A DNA stretch of 53,660 bases. Source: Halobacteriales archaeon QS_3_64_16. GTDB taxonomy: Archaea > Halobacteriota > Halobacteria > Halobacteriales > Halococcaceae. Shown here piece after piece: positions 1 to 9,020 of the stretch. Position 1 is the stretch's first letter; every line of letters starts with the position of its first letter. Made by a program: the position numbers and the translations under genes. The notes below the pieces were generated by a model. The model saw only the letters and a program-made list of their open reading frames with translations, made no database searches and had not been told where the DNA came from. The stretch spans positions 1 through 53,660 of the forward strand of contig PXRJ01000009.1 of NCBI GenBank assembly GCA_003021705.1, in the 5' to 3' direction.

Positions 1-54
1 GTCGCATAGTCCGCGACTCGCCCCCGCGGACTCGACTCGCCGGCGGTCACCCTC

Positions 55-590
55 TCAGACCCACCCGCCGTCTTCGAGGTAGGTCATCGCGTCGCGGGCG
101 GTTGCGGCCGCGGTCTCCTCGTAGGGGTAGAGCTCGACCGTGACGAACCCCTCGTAGTTCCGGTCGTCGAGCGCGCCGAGGAATTCGTTGATGGGCATTG
201 CGCCGTCGCCGAGCTGGGTGTGCTCGTGACTCCGGTCTTCGGGAATGTCTTCGAGGTGGACGTGATCCACGAACGGTTCGAGCGCGCCGAAGGCCTTGAC
301 GGGGTCCTCGTCCACACAGAACAGGTGGCCGGCGTCGAAGTTACACCGGATCCGGGGATGGTCGACCCGGTCGGCGAACGCCTGGAACTCGGCGGCGGTC
401 TCGATCAGGAGGTCGGGTTCGGGTTCGACGTGAAGATCCACGCCTACCTCCTCGGCGACCGGGAGCACCTCGCGGAGGCTCTCGACGAACGTATCAAGCG
501 CCCACTCGCGGGACTTCTCGTCGGGGATCGGTCCGCCAGGTTCGATCGAGATGTAGTCGTGATCGAGCGACCACTCCTGGATTTTCCTGT
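55..590 (-). pseudogene. Sugar phosphate isomerase/epimerase, 3' part only
   Basis: The reading frame encodes about 178 residues of a xylose-isomerase-like TIM barrel of the sugar phosphate isomerase/epimerase family. It reads from KIQEWSLDHDYISIEPGG to the stop at 55. Family features include Glu and His residues suited to metal binding (VDLHVEPEPD, FDAGHLFCVDEDP, DHVHLEDIPED) and the C-terminal FVTVELYPYEE segment. Members are usually 260-290 residues, so roughly the first 100 are missing. Upstream the same frame runs without a stop into DNA that, in another frame, encodes a Na+/H+ antiporter. That makes position about 590 a deletion or recombination junction rather than a start codon. The substrate cannot be told. 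The gene is almost certainly non-functional unless translated as a chimera. Confidence 0.75.
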
Positions 591-1241
591 AATGGCTCCG
601 AGCGCGGTGCCGATCGCCACCGCGAACGACACGTCCCAGAGAAGCGACTGGAGCACCCACTGGCTCAACGCCTCCCCGAAGGGCTACTCGATCATGAAAA
701 TCGAGAGAAAGACCAAGGGGTATGCACCGCCGTCGTTGGCCCCCGACTCGGCCGAGAGCATGTGTCTGATGCGTCCCGGGATGTTGTCTTTGGCCCTCTC
801 GCCGGTGACGATGGTACTCGCGAGTACCGGATCGGTCGGCGTGAGGATCGCCCCGACGAGCATCGCAACCCAGAACGGGACTCCCAACAGGAAACACGCA
901 AGCAGCCCGCTAACGCTGGCCATGATCACCTGCCCGGGACCGAGAAGCGTTCCCATTGCTTTGATCTGATCGCTGAAATACGTCCTCGGAATCCGTAGTG
1001 CAGCTCCCAGAACCGAGAAGGTGATCGTCAGTCGAGCTACCTGTTCTAAGATCGTCATCGGATCCCCCCAGTTCGCGACCCGGAGCACGTCGAGGACTGT
1101 GGGCCCGGATCAGCACACCGACCAGTACGGCTATGAGAGGCTGTGTGGGGAGGTAGGATTTACTCTTAAGCAGACCGACAACGAGGCTCAACCCGAAATC
1201 AAGCCCCCGATTACCGAGAGGGCGACGTTCAGATCACTCAT
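591..1241 (-). pseudogene. NhaP-type Na+/H+ antiporter (CPA1) fragment, multiply disrupted
   Basis: Three reading frames together spell the N-terminal third of a cation:proton antiporter. An ATG at 1241 gives MSDLNVALSVIGGLI. A shifted frame continues with SLVVGLLKSKSYLPTQPLIA. A third frame gives ILEQVARLTITFSVLGAALR, the family hallmark VGAILTPTDPVLASTIV, and AESGANDGGAYPLVFLSIFMI. Lesions visible in the sequence are a frameshift near 1190, an extra C near 1110 in a CGGGCCC context, and an in-frame TAG at about 681-683 after FMIE. A few residues on (QWVLQSLLWDVSFAVAIG) the homology ends at about 590, where isomerase sequence begins. The intact family has about 400-430 residues and 12-13 membrane helices that exchange Na+ for H+ across the cell membrane. 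This copy is dead. Confidence 0.85.
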
Positions 1242-1514
1242 CGTTACCGCGAGGAAAGCCCACTGGAGTATAACCTGCCAGGTTGAGCGATAAAGCCGGT
1301 ATGAACGGCTGGGTACTCATGCCGTCCAGCGCCTACACGGTGAGCGGTACCGGGAGGTCGAGCGACCTTATCGATCCCCGCCACTCGTCGGCTCGATCGG
1401 CCGCTTTCCGTGGCGGCGAGTCGCCGATCGACCGCTTTCGGTCCCGGTCTCCGGGGCAACTCGACTCGACAGTGAAATCTGAAGCGATTTCCTCTCAGGA
1501 CGTTCGCTCACTCT

Positions 1515-1962
1515 GTGGACTGGAGGGAACGGCTCGCAGCGAACCTGAGGACCGAGTCGGTGGCGTACGGTTGTGCGCTTAGCATCTTGGGGGGCAGGGG
1601 CGATACTCATCGATCAGTACTCGACGCCCACTATCGTCCGGATCTTCTCGTATATCGGCGGCGGTCTCCTCGGATTCGGTGTGCTCGCGCTTCTCGCGTT
1701 CGGCCGCCTGTTCGCCCAGCAGGACCCGAGCGGGACCAGCCAACTGCTCGTCGCGTCCACGATCCACCTTCTCGCGACCGGCGGCAATCTGCTGGTAGCG
1801 TACCTGCCGATCGTAGCGGTCCGCACCTACACTTCCTTGCCCGAGGCAGCGGGCTTTCTGCTGTTAGGGTTTCAGGCGACGGTAGCGTACGACCTCCTCT
1901 TGCTGGGCGAGACGTTCGTCGTGAGGCTCGTTCCCACTGCCGAGGAGGAAACGGCGGAGTGA
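1515..1962 (+). pseudogene. Small haloarchaeal membrane protein, frameshifted near its start
   Basis: An ATG at 1515 opens MDWRERLAANLRTESVAYGC, a plausible cytosolic N-terminus. After SI the frame becomes unlike protein, while the +1 frame continues smoothly with WGAGAILIDQYSTPTIVRIF and then three or four hydrophobic segments to a stop at 1962. Restoring one open frame needs removal of one base, best explained by an extra T in the CTTGGGGGG tract near 1587. The repaired product would be about 148 residues with helices around GGGLLGFGVLALLAF, LLATGGNLLVAYLPIVAV and AGFLLLGFQATVAYDLLLL. I recognise it only as a conserved haloarchaeal membrane protein of unknown function. A GTG at 1573 could start a 129-residue version in the second frame. 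Confidence 0.6.
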
Positions 1963-2043
1963 GGGGGCGCTCGTGCTCGCGAGCGGTCACTCGCCGTTCA
2001 CGGGGGAAGATACTTTGAGATCGGCGGAGTACCACGGCCTATC

Positions 2044-4040
2044 ATGGAATCGCTAGGCGAGTTCGACGAGGCTGTCCACGAACCCTCGCAGGAGTTCGTC
2101 GAGTCGACGAACGTCAAGGCCTTCATGGACGAGTATGGGATAGACGACTACGAGGAACTGATCGCCCGCACGACCGGCGACGTCGAGGGCGTCGAGCAGT
2201 CGGGTATCGACTGGTTCTGGAATACGATGCCCGAATACCTCGATCTGGAGTTCTACGAGGAGTACGAGGCGGTGCGGGACGATAGCGATGGCCCGCAGTT
2301 CGCAGAGTGGTATCCCGGCGGGAAACTCAATATCGCACACAACACGCTCGATCGCCACGCTACCGACGAGGAGACCCGAGACGAGATCGCTTGCATCTGG
2401 GAGGGCGAACCGGGCGAAGTGAGAGAACTCACCTACGAGGACCTCTACCGCCAGGCCAACCGGGTCGCGAACGCCCTCGAAGAACGGGGTATCGAGGCGG
2501 GTGATACTGTTGGTCTCTATATGGCGATGGTCCCGGAGGTGATCTCGATTCTCTATGGCTGTTTCAAGGTCGGCGCGATCGCAGTACCCATATTCTCGGG
2601 CTTCGGCGTCGACGCCACCGCCACGAGAATCGCCGACGCCGAACCCACAGTTCTGTTTACCGGCGATGGGTTCTACCGGCGGGGAGTGAGGTCCGGCTGA
2701 AGGAAGCCGCTGACGACGCGATCGAGCAAGCCGGCCACGTCGAGCACACGATCGTCTACGAGCGCTTCGATGGCGAGGCAACCGAGATGCCGATGGGCGA
2801 GAACGACGCGACCTGGGCCGAGGCGATCGAAACGGCGAGCCCGGAGTTCGAAACCAAAGAACTCGACTCGAGCGCCGAGTCGATGTTGCTCTACTCCTCG
2901 GGGACGACCGGCGAGCCCAAAGGAATCGTCCACACCCACGCGGGCGTTCTGACCCAGTGTGCGAAGGAAGTCTACTTCGGGTTCGACCACCAGCCCGAGG
3001 ATCGGTTCTTCTGGGTGTCGGATATCGGGTGGATGATGGGGCCCTGGAGCCTGATCGGCAATCACGCCTTCGGGGGCATGGTGATGATGTACGAGGGCGC
3101 ACCCGACGAACCGAATCCCGATCGCTTCTGGGAGATGATCGACCGCCACGATATAACCATGTTCGGCATCTCGCCGACGGCGATCCGCGCGCTCCGCAAA
3201 CAGGGCGACGACTGGGTTTCCGGCCACGATCTGTCCAGTCTCCGTCTGTTGGGGTCGACCGGCGAGCCCTGGGATCCCGAATCCTGGCTCTGGTTCTACG
3301 AGCAGGTCGGCGGAGGCGAAGCGCCCATTATGAACATCTCGGGGGGTACAGAGATCTGTGGCTGTTTCCTGATGCCGATGCCGATCCAATCGCTCAAGCC
3401 CTGCACGCTCGGTGGTCCCGGACTCGGGATGGCCGTCGACATCGTCGATTCGGCGGGCAATAGCGTCGCCGACGAAGGCGAACGGGGATTTCTGGTCTGT
3501 CGGGATTCCTGTCCCTCGATGAGCAAGTCGCTCTGGTCGGGCGACGAGCGCTATCTCGAGGAGTACTGGTCGACGTTCACCGAGCCGCCGATGTGGGATC
3601 ACGGCGACTGGGCTCAGAAGGACGAGGACGGCTTCTGGTTCCTGCATGGCCGGGCGGACGACACCCTCAACGTCGCCGGTCGAAAGGTCGGGCCCGCCGA
3701 AGTCGAGGGGGCGCTCATCGAACACGAGGCGGTGAACCAGGCCGCCGCGGTCGGCGTGCCCGACGACACTACTGGTACGGCAGTGGTGACCTACGTCGTC
3801 TTGGAGGACGACGAAGAGCCCGCCGACGCCTTACGAGAGAACCTTCGAGAGCAAGTCGGCGCGGAACTCGGCAAGCCCTTCCGTCCCCGGGAGGTGCTGT
3901 TCGTCGATGAGTTCCCGAAGACCCAAAGCGGGAAGATCGTCCGCCGGGTGATCTCCGCGACCTACCAGGGCGAGGACCTCGGTGATCTGGATTCGATCGA
4001 GAATCCCGGGGCGCTGGAGGGCATCGAGGCGGCCAGGTAG
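2044..4040 (+). pseudogene. acs: AMP-forming acetyl/acyl-CoA synthetase, one frameshift
   Basis: This encodes an ANL-superfamily acyl-CoA synthetase of about 665 residues, close to the normal acetyl-CoA synthetase length, but split into two frames. Frame one (2044-2700) covers the N-terminal half up to VLFTGDGFYRR and then meets a TGA. The next frame carries on with GSEVRLKEAADDAIEQAG to the TAG at 4040. The break lies in the GGGG run at 2681-2684, where one extra G would restore the frame. Motifs visible are the phosphate loop SSGTTGEPKGIVHTH, the A5-like ISGGTEICG, the GDWAQKDEDGFWFLHGRADD hinge region, and KTQSGKIVRR with the conserved catalytic/acetylatable Lys. The enzyme would activate acetate or a similar short acid with ATP and CoA. 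The lesion could be real or a base-call error. Confidence 0.85.
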
Positions 4041-4098
4041 CGGCGCGGAATCATCGGGGGAAGCGCGAAACGATGAACGAAGATGAGTGATTCGAGGA

Positions 4099-4434
4099 AT
4101 GAACGATCGAGTGATCCGACGAGCGTGCGAGGCTATCGATGACATCGCCGCGAGACACGCTCTCGCGATCGAGCGAATCGTCGTCTTCGGGTCGTACACT
4201 CGCGAGGACGACGACGAGACGAGCGACCTCGACGTCGTCGTTGTCAGTCCGGACTGGGCCGACGAAACGGATCGATACGCGCGTCCGATCCCGCTGTTGC
4301 TCAAGTGGCCCCGCGAGGAGCTTCCGGTCCCGGACATCGTTCCTCTCACTCCCGAGGAGTTCGAGCGCCGATCGAACGAGGAACACGACATCGTCCGTAC
4401 CGCGGTCCGAACCGGGCTCACCGTCGAACCGTGA
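4099..4434 (+). CDS. Orphan minimal nucleotidyltransferase (MNT domain)
   Basis: A 111-residue protein of the Pol-beta-like minimal nucleotidyltransferase family. The signature is VVFGSYTRED followed by the metal-binding pair in TSDLDVVVV (Asp-x-Asp), in the usual spacing for MNT proteins. The ATG at 4099 is preferred. An in-frame ATG at 4087 would add MIRG. Many MNT proteins are AMPylating antitoxins paired with a HEPN RNase toxin encoded next to them, but no HEPN-like small helical ORF is visible on either side: the next gene, at 4555, is an unrelated regulator on the other strand. It lies 58 bases after the broken acetyl-CoA synthetase on the same strand. Substrate and partner are unknown. 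Confidence 0.75.
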   Translation: MNDRVIRRACEAIDDIAARHALAIERIVVFGSYTREDDDETSDLDVVVVSPDWADETDRYARPIPLLLKWPREELPVPDIVPLTPEEFERRSNEEHDIVRTAVRTGLTVEP

Positions 4435-4554
4435 GTCCCTTCCTCTTCTCGACCTCTCTCAGGCGGTCCGGCGGCGACGTGACCGCGAAGCGGTAGCGGA
4501 ACCCCGGTCGTCGAGCACTCTACGGATCCCCTGATCGACTGGCACTTTCCCTCC

Positions 4555-5229
4555 TTACCGAGGTCCGGACGTTGATCCGATGCCGGTGTCGAGCGTCGGG
4601 GGGTCCGTCGACGAGGCCACGACCTGTTTTAGAACCCTCCCTTCAGCGCGATGCAACACCTCGCTCAGTGTCGACTTCGCGACGTCCAGTTCGGTCGCCA
4701 GCTCGGTAAGCGTACACTCCCGGGGCGTATCGTAGTAGCCTCGATCGACGGCAGTCCTCAGGACGCGACGCTGGCGGTCGGTGAGCAGCGTCTCGGGATC
4801 GACGTCCTCGGAGATGTGCTCGACCGTATAGTGTAGGCCGAACTCCTCTAGGGCCTCCCCCAGTGCCGAGAGCCGGTTGCGGGGCGCGGTGAGTTCGAGC
4901 GTCGCCTCGCCGTCTTCGATCCACACTGGCGGTTCGATCGGCAGGCCGGCCTCCTGCGCGGAGAACAGAATCAGCGGCTCGGTCGTGTCGAACTGGACCA
5001 ATGCTTCGTCCTCGTTCGTCCGGAGTACTGCGAGAGACGTGATACCCTCGTGGTGTGCCATCGCGTCCCGGACGCCTCCCGTGTCGCCCGCGACCCGGAT
5101 CAGGGCACTGCCCGTCTCGCCGGTCGGCATGGCCGCAAGCACTGTCATACCCGTCTCGGGGTAGGTCCTCGATACGGCTCCCACCCAGGTTTCCTCGGGC
5201 ACGGTAATCGAGAGCCGGGCTCTGGTCAT
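4555..5229 (-). CDS. Bacterio-opsin-activator-type HTH_10 transcription regulator
   Basis: A 224-residue cytosolic regulator. The first about 150 residues form the Bat-associated sensor-like region seen in many haloarchaeal HTH_10 proteins (MTRARLSITVPEETWVGAVSR onward). The C-terminus is the HTH_10 DNA-binding domain: TDRQRRVLRTAVDRGYYDTP followed by LTELATELDVAKSTLSEVLHRAE. It has no receiver domain, no cysteine cluster and no membrane segment, so its signal is unknown. It sits between the acetyl-CoA synthetase/MNT pair and the FNT transporter, transcribed away from the latter, so control of the nitrite or acetate genes is possible but only inferred from position. Confidence 0.85.
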   Translation of the reverse strand: MTRARLSITVPEETWVGAVSRTYPETGMTVLAAMPTGETGSALIRVAGDTGGVRDAMAHHEGITSLAVLRTNEDEALVQFDTTEPLILFSAQEAGLPIEPPVWIEDGEATLELTAPRNRLSALGEALEEFGLHYTVEHISEDVDPETLLTDRQRRVLRTAVDRGYYDTPRECTLTELATELDVAKSTLSEVLHRAEGRVLKQVVASSTDPPTLDTGIGSTSGPR

Positions 5230-5652
5230 CGAACCCGTGTTCGGCAGCGAGTTTACATAACTGTGGCGCGTTTCGGTCGCTCCGAACCCTTAGCCGGTAG
5301 ATCACCCCCGTGTCCCGAATCGCCCGCGAGACGTCGATCGGAGCGATCACCGACGAAACTGGCGAGGGTTTCGACCGTCGGGATCGGGAACTCCTCCCGC
5401 TCGAGGAACCACGCCAGGAAAGCCCTTCGAAGGGTGATCATGGAAAACTACGAGGTGGGAACTGGGGCCACGGCGCTCGACGAGAGGAGGACGACATCAG
5501 TCTCTGTTGTCACCGATGGGGGAGGGGGCCGTAGAAAACACCTCAACACGACCGAACGCCGCCGAATGGATAATTACGCCACACATGCAAGCCGAAGCTG
5601 CTAATCCGGAACGGTTTCGTGTAGAGCGTAATGGAGCCCTATCGACCGCGGT
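5230..5652 (+). other. Intergenic gap without a convincing gene
   Basis: About 420 bases separate the divergent HTH_10 regulator and FNT transporter. Short open frames exist on both strands (for example 5253-5441 minus and 5310-5534 plus), but their compositions are not like haloarchaeal proteins and I recognise no family. AT-richer stretches, such as around 5570-5580 (ATAATTAC), could be promoter elements for the FNT gene. Confidence 0.5.
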
Positions 5653-6600
5653 ATGAGTGATCCCGAGGAGCACTCCGGGGCGACGCTGGACTCCGAGGAA
5701 ATCCTCGAGCGGACGTTAGAGGACGCTCTCAAGGAGATGAGTCGGCCCTGGGAAGGCATGGTCCTCTCCGGGTTCGCAGCCGGCCTCAATCTGAGTTTCG
5801 GCGCGCTGTTCATGATCGCGACCTTAAGGCTCTCCGGCGGGTTCGAGTCGGACCTGATCAAACAGACCGCACTCGCTATGGTCTCGGCACTGCCGTTTCT
5901 GTTCGTTATGATCGGCCAGTCGGAACTCTTTACAGTACATACTACGATGGCGATTCTCCCGGTACTCGACGGTCGCGCTTCCCTCGGCGGTCTCGGGCGG
6001 GTCTGGACGCTCATCTACACCTCGAACCTGCTCGGGTGTGTCGTCTTCGCGGGCCTCGTCGCCACCGTCGCGGGGCCGCTATCGTCGGTCGGCCCGAGAA
6101 CGTTCAGCACGCTCGCCGAACCCCTGCTTACCGTCCCGTGGTGGACCGTGCTGCTCAGTGGCACCATTGCCGGATGGCTCATGGGATTGGCGACGTGGTT
6201 ACTGGCCGCCAGCCGCGATACAGTGAGTCGGATCGTGTTGGTGCTGTTGATCACGGCGATGATCGGCTTCGGTCCGTTCCATCACTCCATTCTCGGCACG
6301 ACCGAGGTGCTCATCGGACTGTTTGCCGGTCGCGGTGTCAGCGTGGCCGATCTCGGTTACTTCGTCTTCTGGACTACAGCCGGGAACGTTATCGGCGGTG
6401 TGTTCTTCGTCGGCCTCCTCCAGTACGGCCACACCAGGATGCGGGTGAGGACCAGAACGTCGACTTCCAGGCCCGGACCGAGAGGTCCTGAGCGCCGAGA
6501 CGTGGATACCGGCTTGATCGCCGCTCACGACCGCTCCTCGCCGCTCATAAGCGGTTCTCGTCGCTCCCGCTCGTTCCCAACGCGGCCGATCGGCCGATAG
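5653..6600 (+). CDS. Formate/nitrite (FNT) family transporter with shifted C-terminus
   Basis: A six-helix FNT-family channel or transporter in the cell membrane. Members carry nitrite, formate or hydrosulfide. Family-like features are the acidic cytosolic N-terminus, MVLSGFAAGLNLSFGALFMI, the helix with QSELFTVHTTMAILPVL, and the final TTAGNVIGGVFFVGLLQYGH with the conserved G-N-x-x-G-G. After GHTR the frame becomes Arg/Ser-rich (MRVRTRTSTSRPGPRGPERR) and unlike a haloarchaeal tail. The alternative frame gives DAGEDQNVDFQARTERS and a stop at 6491, a much more plausible end. One lost G near 6438 in CCAGGATG would explain this. The shifted tail overlaps the convergent HPP gene by 56 bases. The channel core is intact, so function may survive. 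The nitrate/nitrite neighbours suggest nitrite as the substrate. Confidence 0.85.
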   Translation: MSDPEEHSGATLDSEEILERTLEDALKEMSRPWEGMVLSGFAAGLNLSFGALFMIATLRLSGGFESDLIKQTALAMVSALPFLFVMIGQSELFTVHTTMAILPVLDGRASLGGLGRVWTLIYTSNLLGCVVFAGLVATVAGPLSSVGPRTFSTLAEPLLTVPWWTVLLSGTIAGWLMGLATWLLAASRDTVSRIVLVLLITAMIGFGPFHHSILGTTEVLIGLFAGRGVSVADLGYFVFWTTAGNVIGGVFFVGLLQYGHTRMRVRTRTSTSRPGPRGPERRDVDTGLIAAHDRSSPLISGSRRSRSFPTRPIGR

Positions 6601-7066
6601 AGGACAGGAAGAGCGCCTGTGCGGCGAGCAACACGGCGACGGAGGCGACGATCACCGCGCCGCCGGTTACGGTCGAGAGAAGTCCCAGCGCGACGATCAG
6701 CGTCGTCGCACACGCCGGCGGATGGGAGCAGTCGAACGAAAGCATGCCAGCGACGGTGAGCACGATCGAGACGACGCCGCTGGCTGCGAGCAGCAGACTC
6801 GTCGCGGAGAACGGCGGTACCGATCTCGTGACGACCAACCCCGACGCGAAGGCCTGATACGCGAGTAAGCCGGCGACAACGCCGATCGCGTGTGCCCCGA
6901 GCACTCGGCGCGGGTTGCTGGCCTCGCCGTCGGGAAACAGCGCGAGGACGAACGCGGAGGGACCGAGGCTCGGGAACACCATCGGCAAGCCGGTCGCCCA
7001 CGCTAACGACCCGACGACGGCGATGAGCAAGCCCGTATGGAGGCTCGTCTCGATCCGCTCGTCCAT
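6545..7066 (-). CDS. HPP family membrane protein
   Basis: A 173-residue integral membrane protein with four hydrophobic segments. It carries the HPP signature FDCSHPPACATTLIVALGL that names the family, and the earlier conserved MVFPSLGPSAFVLALFP. Some HPP proteins in plants and cyanobacteria have been implicated in nitrite transport. Here it lies convergent to an FNT transporter and near NarK, which fits such a role, but transport was not tested and this is inferred from family and position. The start at 7066 gives MDERIETSLHTGLLIAVVGS with a short cytosolic lead. The 3' end overlaps the frameshifted FNT tail, an overlap that vanishes if the FNT frame is repaired. Confidence 0.85.
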   Translation of the reverse strand: MDERIETSLHTGLLIAVVGSLAWATGLPMVFPSLGPSAFVLALFPDGEASNPRRVLGAHAIGVVAGLLAYQAFASGLVVTRSVPPFSATSLLLAASGVVSIVLTVAGMLSFDCSHPPACATTLIVALGLLSTVTGGAVIVASVAVLLAAQALFLSSIGRSAALGTSGSDENRL

Positions 7067-7168
7067 GCTATCGGTCTGGGCACTCGGCCCTAAAACGACG
7101 CTGATACCACCCGTTGGCTCTCGACCGGCGGGGTTTCGAGGGACGTGCCGGTTCGTTGCTCGCGTGGC

Positions 7169-7591
7169 TCACTTGACGATCGTAACCGAGACAGGGGATC
7201 GCTTGGCGACCGTCTCGGCGACGCTACCCAGGAGTACCCGTGAGATGCCCGAATGGTCCTGAATGCCGACGACGATCTGATCGACGGCTGCTCGCTCGGC
7301 GACCTCGACGATCGTCCTTGCGGGCCGGCCTTCCGCTACCGTCGTCTCGATCGTCACTCCTTGCTCCTCGGCTCGGTCGATAGCCTCCTCGAACAGGCGG
7401 TCGACCCCGGCGTCGGCGCTGGTCGGCGTGCCGTCCTTTCCCTCCTCGGAGCGTTGGCCGTAGCCCGCGCCCGCGGGATCGACCACGGTGAGTACCGTGA
7501 TAGTAGCGTCCGGAAAGAACTCCAGTGCATGCTCGAGCGCGGGCCAGGCGTGCTCGGAGTCGGTCAGGGGTACCAGCAGTCGTCTGGTCAT
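7169..7591 (-). CDS. Universal stress protein (UspA family)
   Basis: A 140-residue single UspA domain. It begins MTRRLLVPLTDSEHAWPALE and ends with the ATP-binding-type motif VVGIQDHSGISRVLLGSVAE followed by TVAKRSPVSVTIVK. That is the G-x2-G-x9-G-S pattern in slightly altered form (GIQDHSG). The ATG at 7591 is preferred because it starts directly at the first beta strand. An upstream ATG at 7609 would add six residues. Such proteins bind nucleotides and act in stress adaptation. Here it lies between HPP and NarK, a common setting for Usp proteins beside transporters. Confidence 0.85.
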   Translation of the reverse strand: MTRRLLVPLTDSEHAWPALEHALEFFPDATITVLTVVDPAGAGYGQRSEEGKDGTPTSADAGVDRLFEEAIDRAEEQGVTIETTVAEGRPARTIVEVAERAAVDQIVVGIQDHSGISRVLLGSVAETVAKRSPVSVTIVK

Positions 7592-7681
7592 AGTTGGACG
7601 CTCCGTCATCCTCGATCGGTAACCGTGTACGGCTGGGCGATCAGTCGCTCCGGGAGCACGCTTGGGGGTCGAGCCTCCTTC

Positions 7682-9015
7682 TTAGCTCGATGGCGAGATG
7701 TTTGCTAGTACGGTTCGACCGTTCTGTCTCGCCAGTCCCAGCGTCGCCGCGATCGATATCGCCGCGAGCACGACATAGATCACGAACCCGTAGGCGTACC
7801 CTTCCGCGCCGAACCGCCCGACGAACGCGCCGAGAACCGGCGGCACGACGAAGCCGCCGAACGCGCCCAATCCGCCGATCAAACCCGACACGCTGCCAAC
7901 CGCATCGGAGACGTACTCGGGCACCATCCCGAAGACGGCGGCGTTCGCTACGCCCATGCCGGCGGCGAGCAGTATCGTCGCGACCAACGCGAGTACGAAC
8001 CCGTTCGCGAGAACGACGAGTCCCGCGCCGCCCAGGATGACGGCGAAACTCACTAATGCAGTCGTCTCGCCGCCGATCCGATCGCTCACCGATCCACCGG
8101 GGATCCTGATGAACGTCGCGAGCAACACGAACGCAACGGCTGTCACTACGCCCGCGGTACGGACGTCGAGCCCGTGAAACGCCGACCAGTAGGTCGGCAG
8201 CCAGGTCGTCAGCGCGAGAAAGCCCCCGAAGGACGTGAAATACAGCGCCACGAGGAGCCACGTCGACCCGGTCGTGGCCGCGCTCTTGAACCCCTCGATG
8301 GTGTTTCCTGACGGGAAGACCTCCTGGCCCAGCTCCCCGGCTTGCTCCCGGGCCGGCTCCTGTGAGGTACCCTCCTCTCGCAACTGGAAGTAGTACGCGT
8401 CCGAGGCGGTGAAAGCGTATATGATAGTGCCGACGAGCAACAACGCGAACCACACGAGGTACGCCCCGGTGAGCCCGAGCGCGACGAGCGCCACCGGGAG
8501 GATCAACGTCGAGAAGCCCGGCGAACTGTTACCCAGCCCGGCGTAGACGGCCTGAGCGAAGCCCTGTCTGTCCTCGGGAAACCAGTAGGACACCTGGGTG
8601 GTGCCGACCGAGAAGGTCGCTACGCCACAGCCACTCAGCGTGGCGAAGAGAAAGACCACCGGATAGAGTTCCATCGTGAGCCCGTCGGGATAGAAGAACA
8701 GGAGAACGCCGACTAATCCGGCCATCCCGACGAGCGAGAGTCCCAGTAGGACGAGAAACGGTTTCTTCCCCCGCCCTGATCGACCCACGCGCCGAAGGGG
8801 ATCCTGAGCAACGAGCCGGCTAATTGCGGGGCGGCGACGAGCAGCCCCACGAGCAGCCCCGACAGTCCCATCGCCCCCTCGAAGCGTGCGGAAACGGGGC
8901 CGATGAGCGCAACGCCGGCGAACCCGACGAAGAACCCGAAGGTCGCGGCCGCTAATCCGGTGTGTGAGTTCCCCTCGAACCGGTCGTCCGCTAAGGGTGG
9001 GTCTCGATCGAACAT
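7682..9015 (-). pseudogene. narK: NarK-type nitrate/nitrite transporter (MFS), one frameshift
   Basis: Twelve-helix major facilitator protein of the nitrate/nitrite porter type, about 445 residues if repaired. The ATG at 9015 opens MFDRDPPLADDRFEGNSHTG and runs to FGAWVDQGGG, where the frame breaks. The next frame continues GKKPFLVLLGLSLVGMAGL to the stop at 7682. One G is missing from the G-run whose complement is the CCCCC tract near 8770. Nitrate-porter-like glycine-rich segments are AVYAGLGNSSPGFSTLILP in helix 5 and SGLIGGLGAFGGFVVPP in helix 11. The gene starts 5 bases after the stop of the molybdopterin oxidoreductase and was surely co-transcribed with it. Either a real inactivation or a homopolymer base-call error. 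Confidence 0.85.
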
Positions 9016-9020
9016 GATTG

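Noticed and set aside
2053..3102. 349-codon minus-strand frame opposite the acetyl-CoA synthetase
   Set aside because: Arg/Ser-rich in its first part and without family features; a shadow of the synthetase frames.
5253..5441. 62-codon minus-strand frame upstream of the HTH_10 regulator (MITLRRAFLAWFLEREEF start)
   Set aside because: The start looks protein-like, but the second half is not, and I recognise no family; too weak to call even as a fragment.
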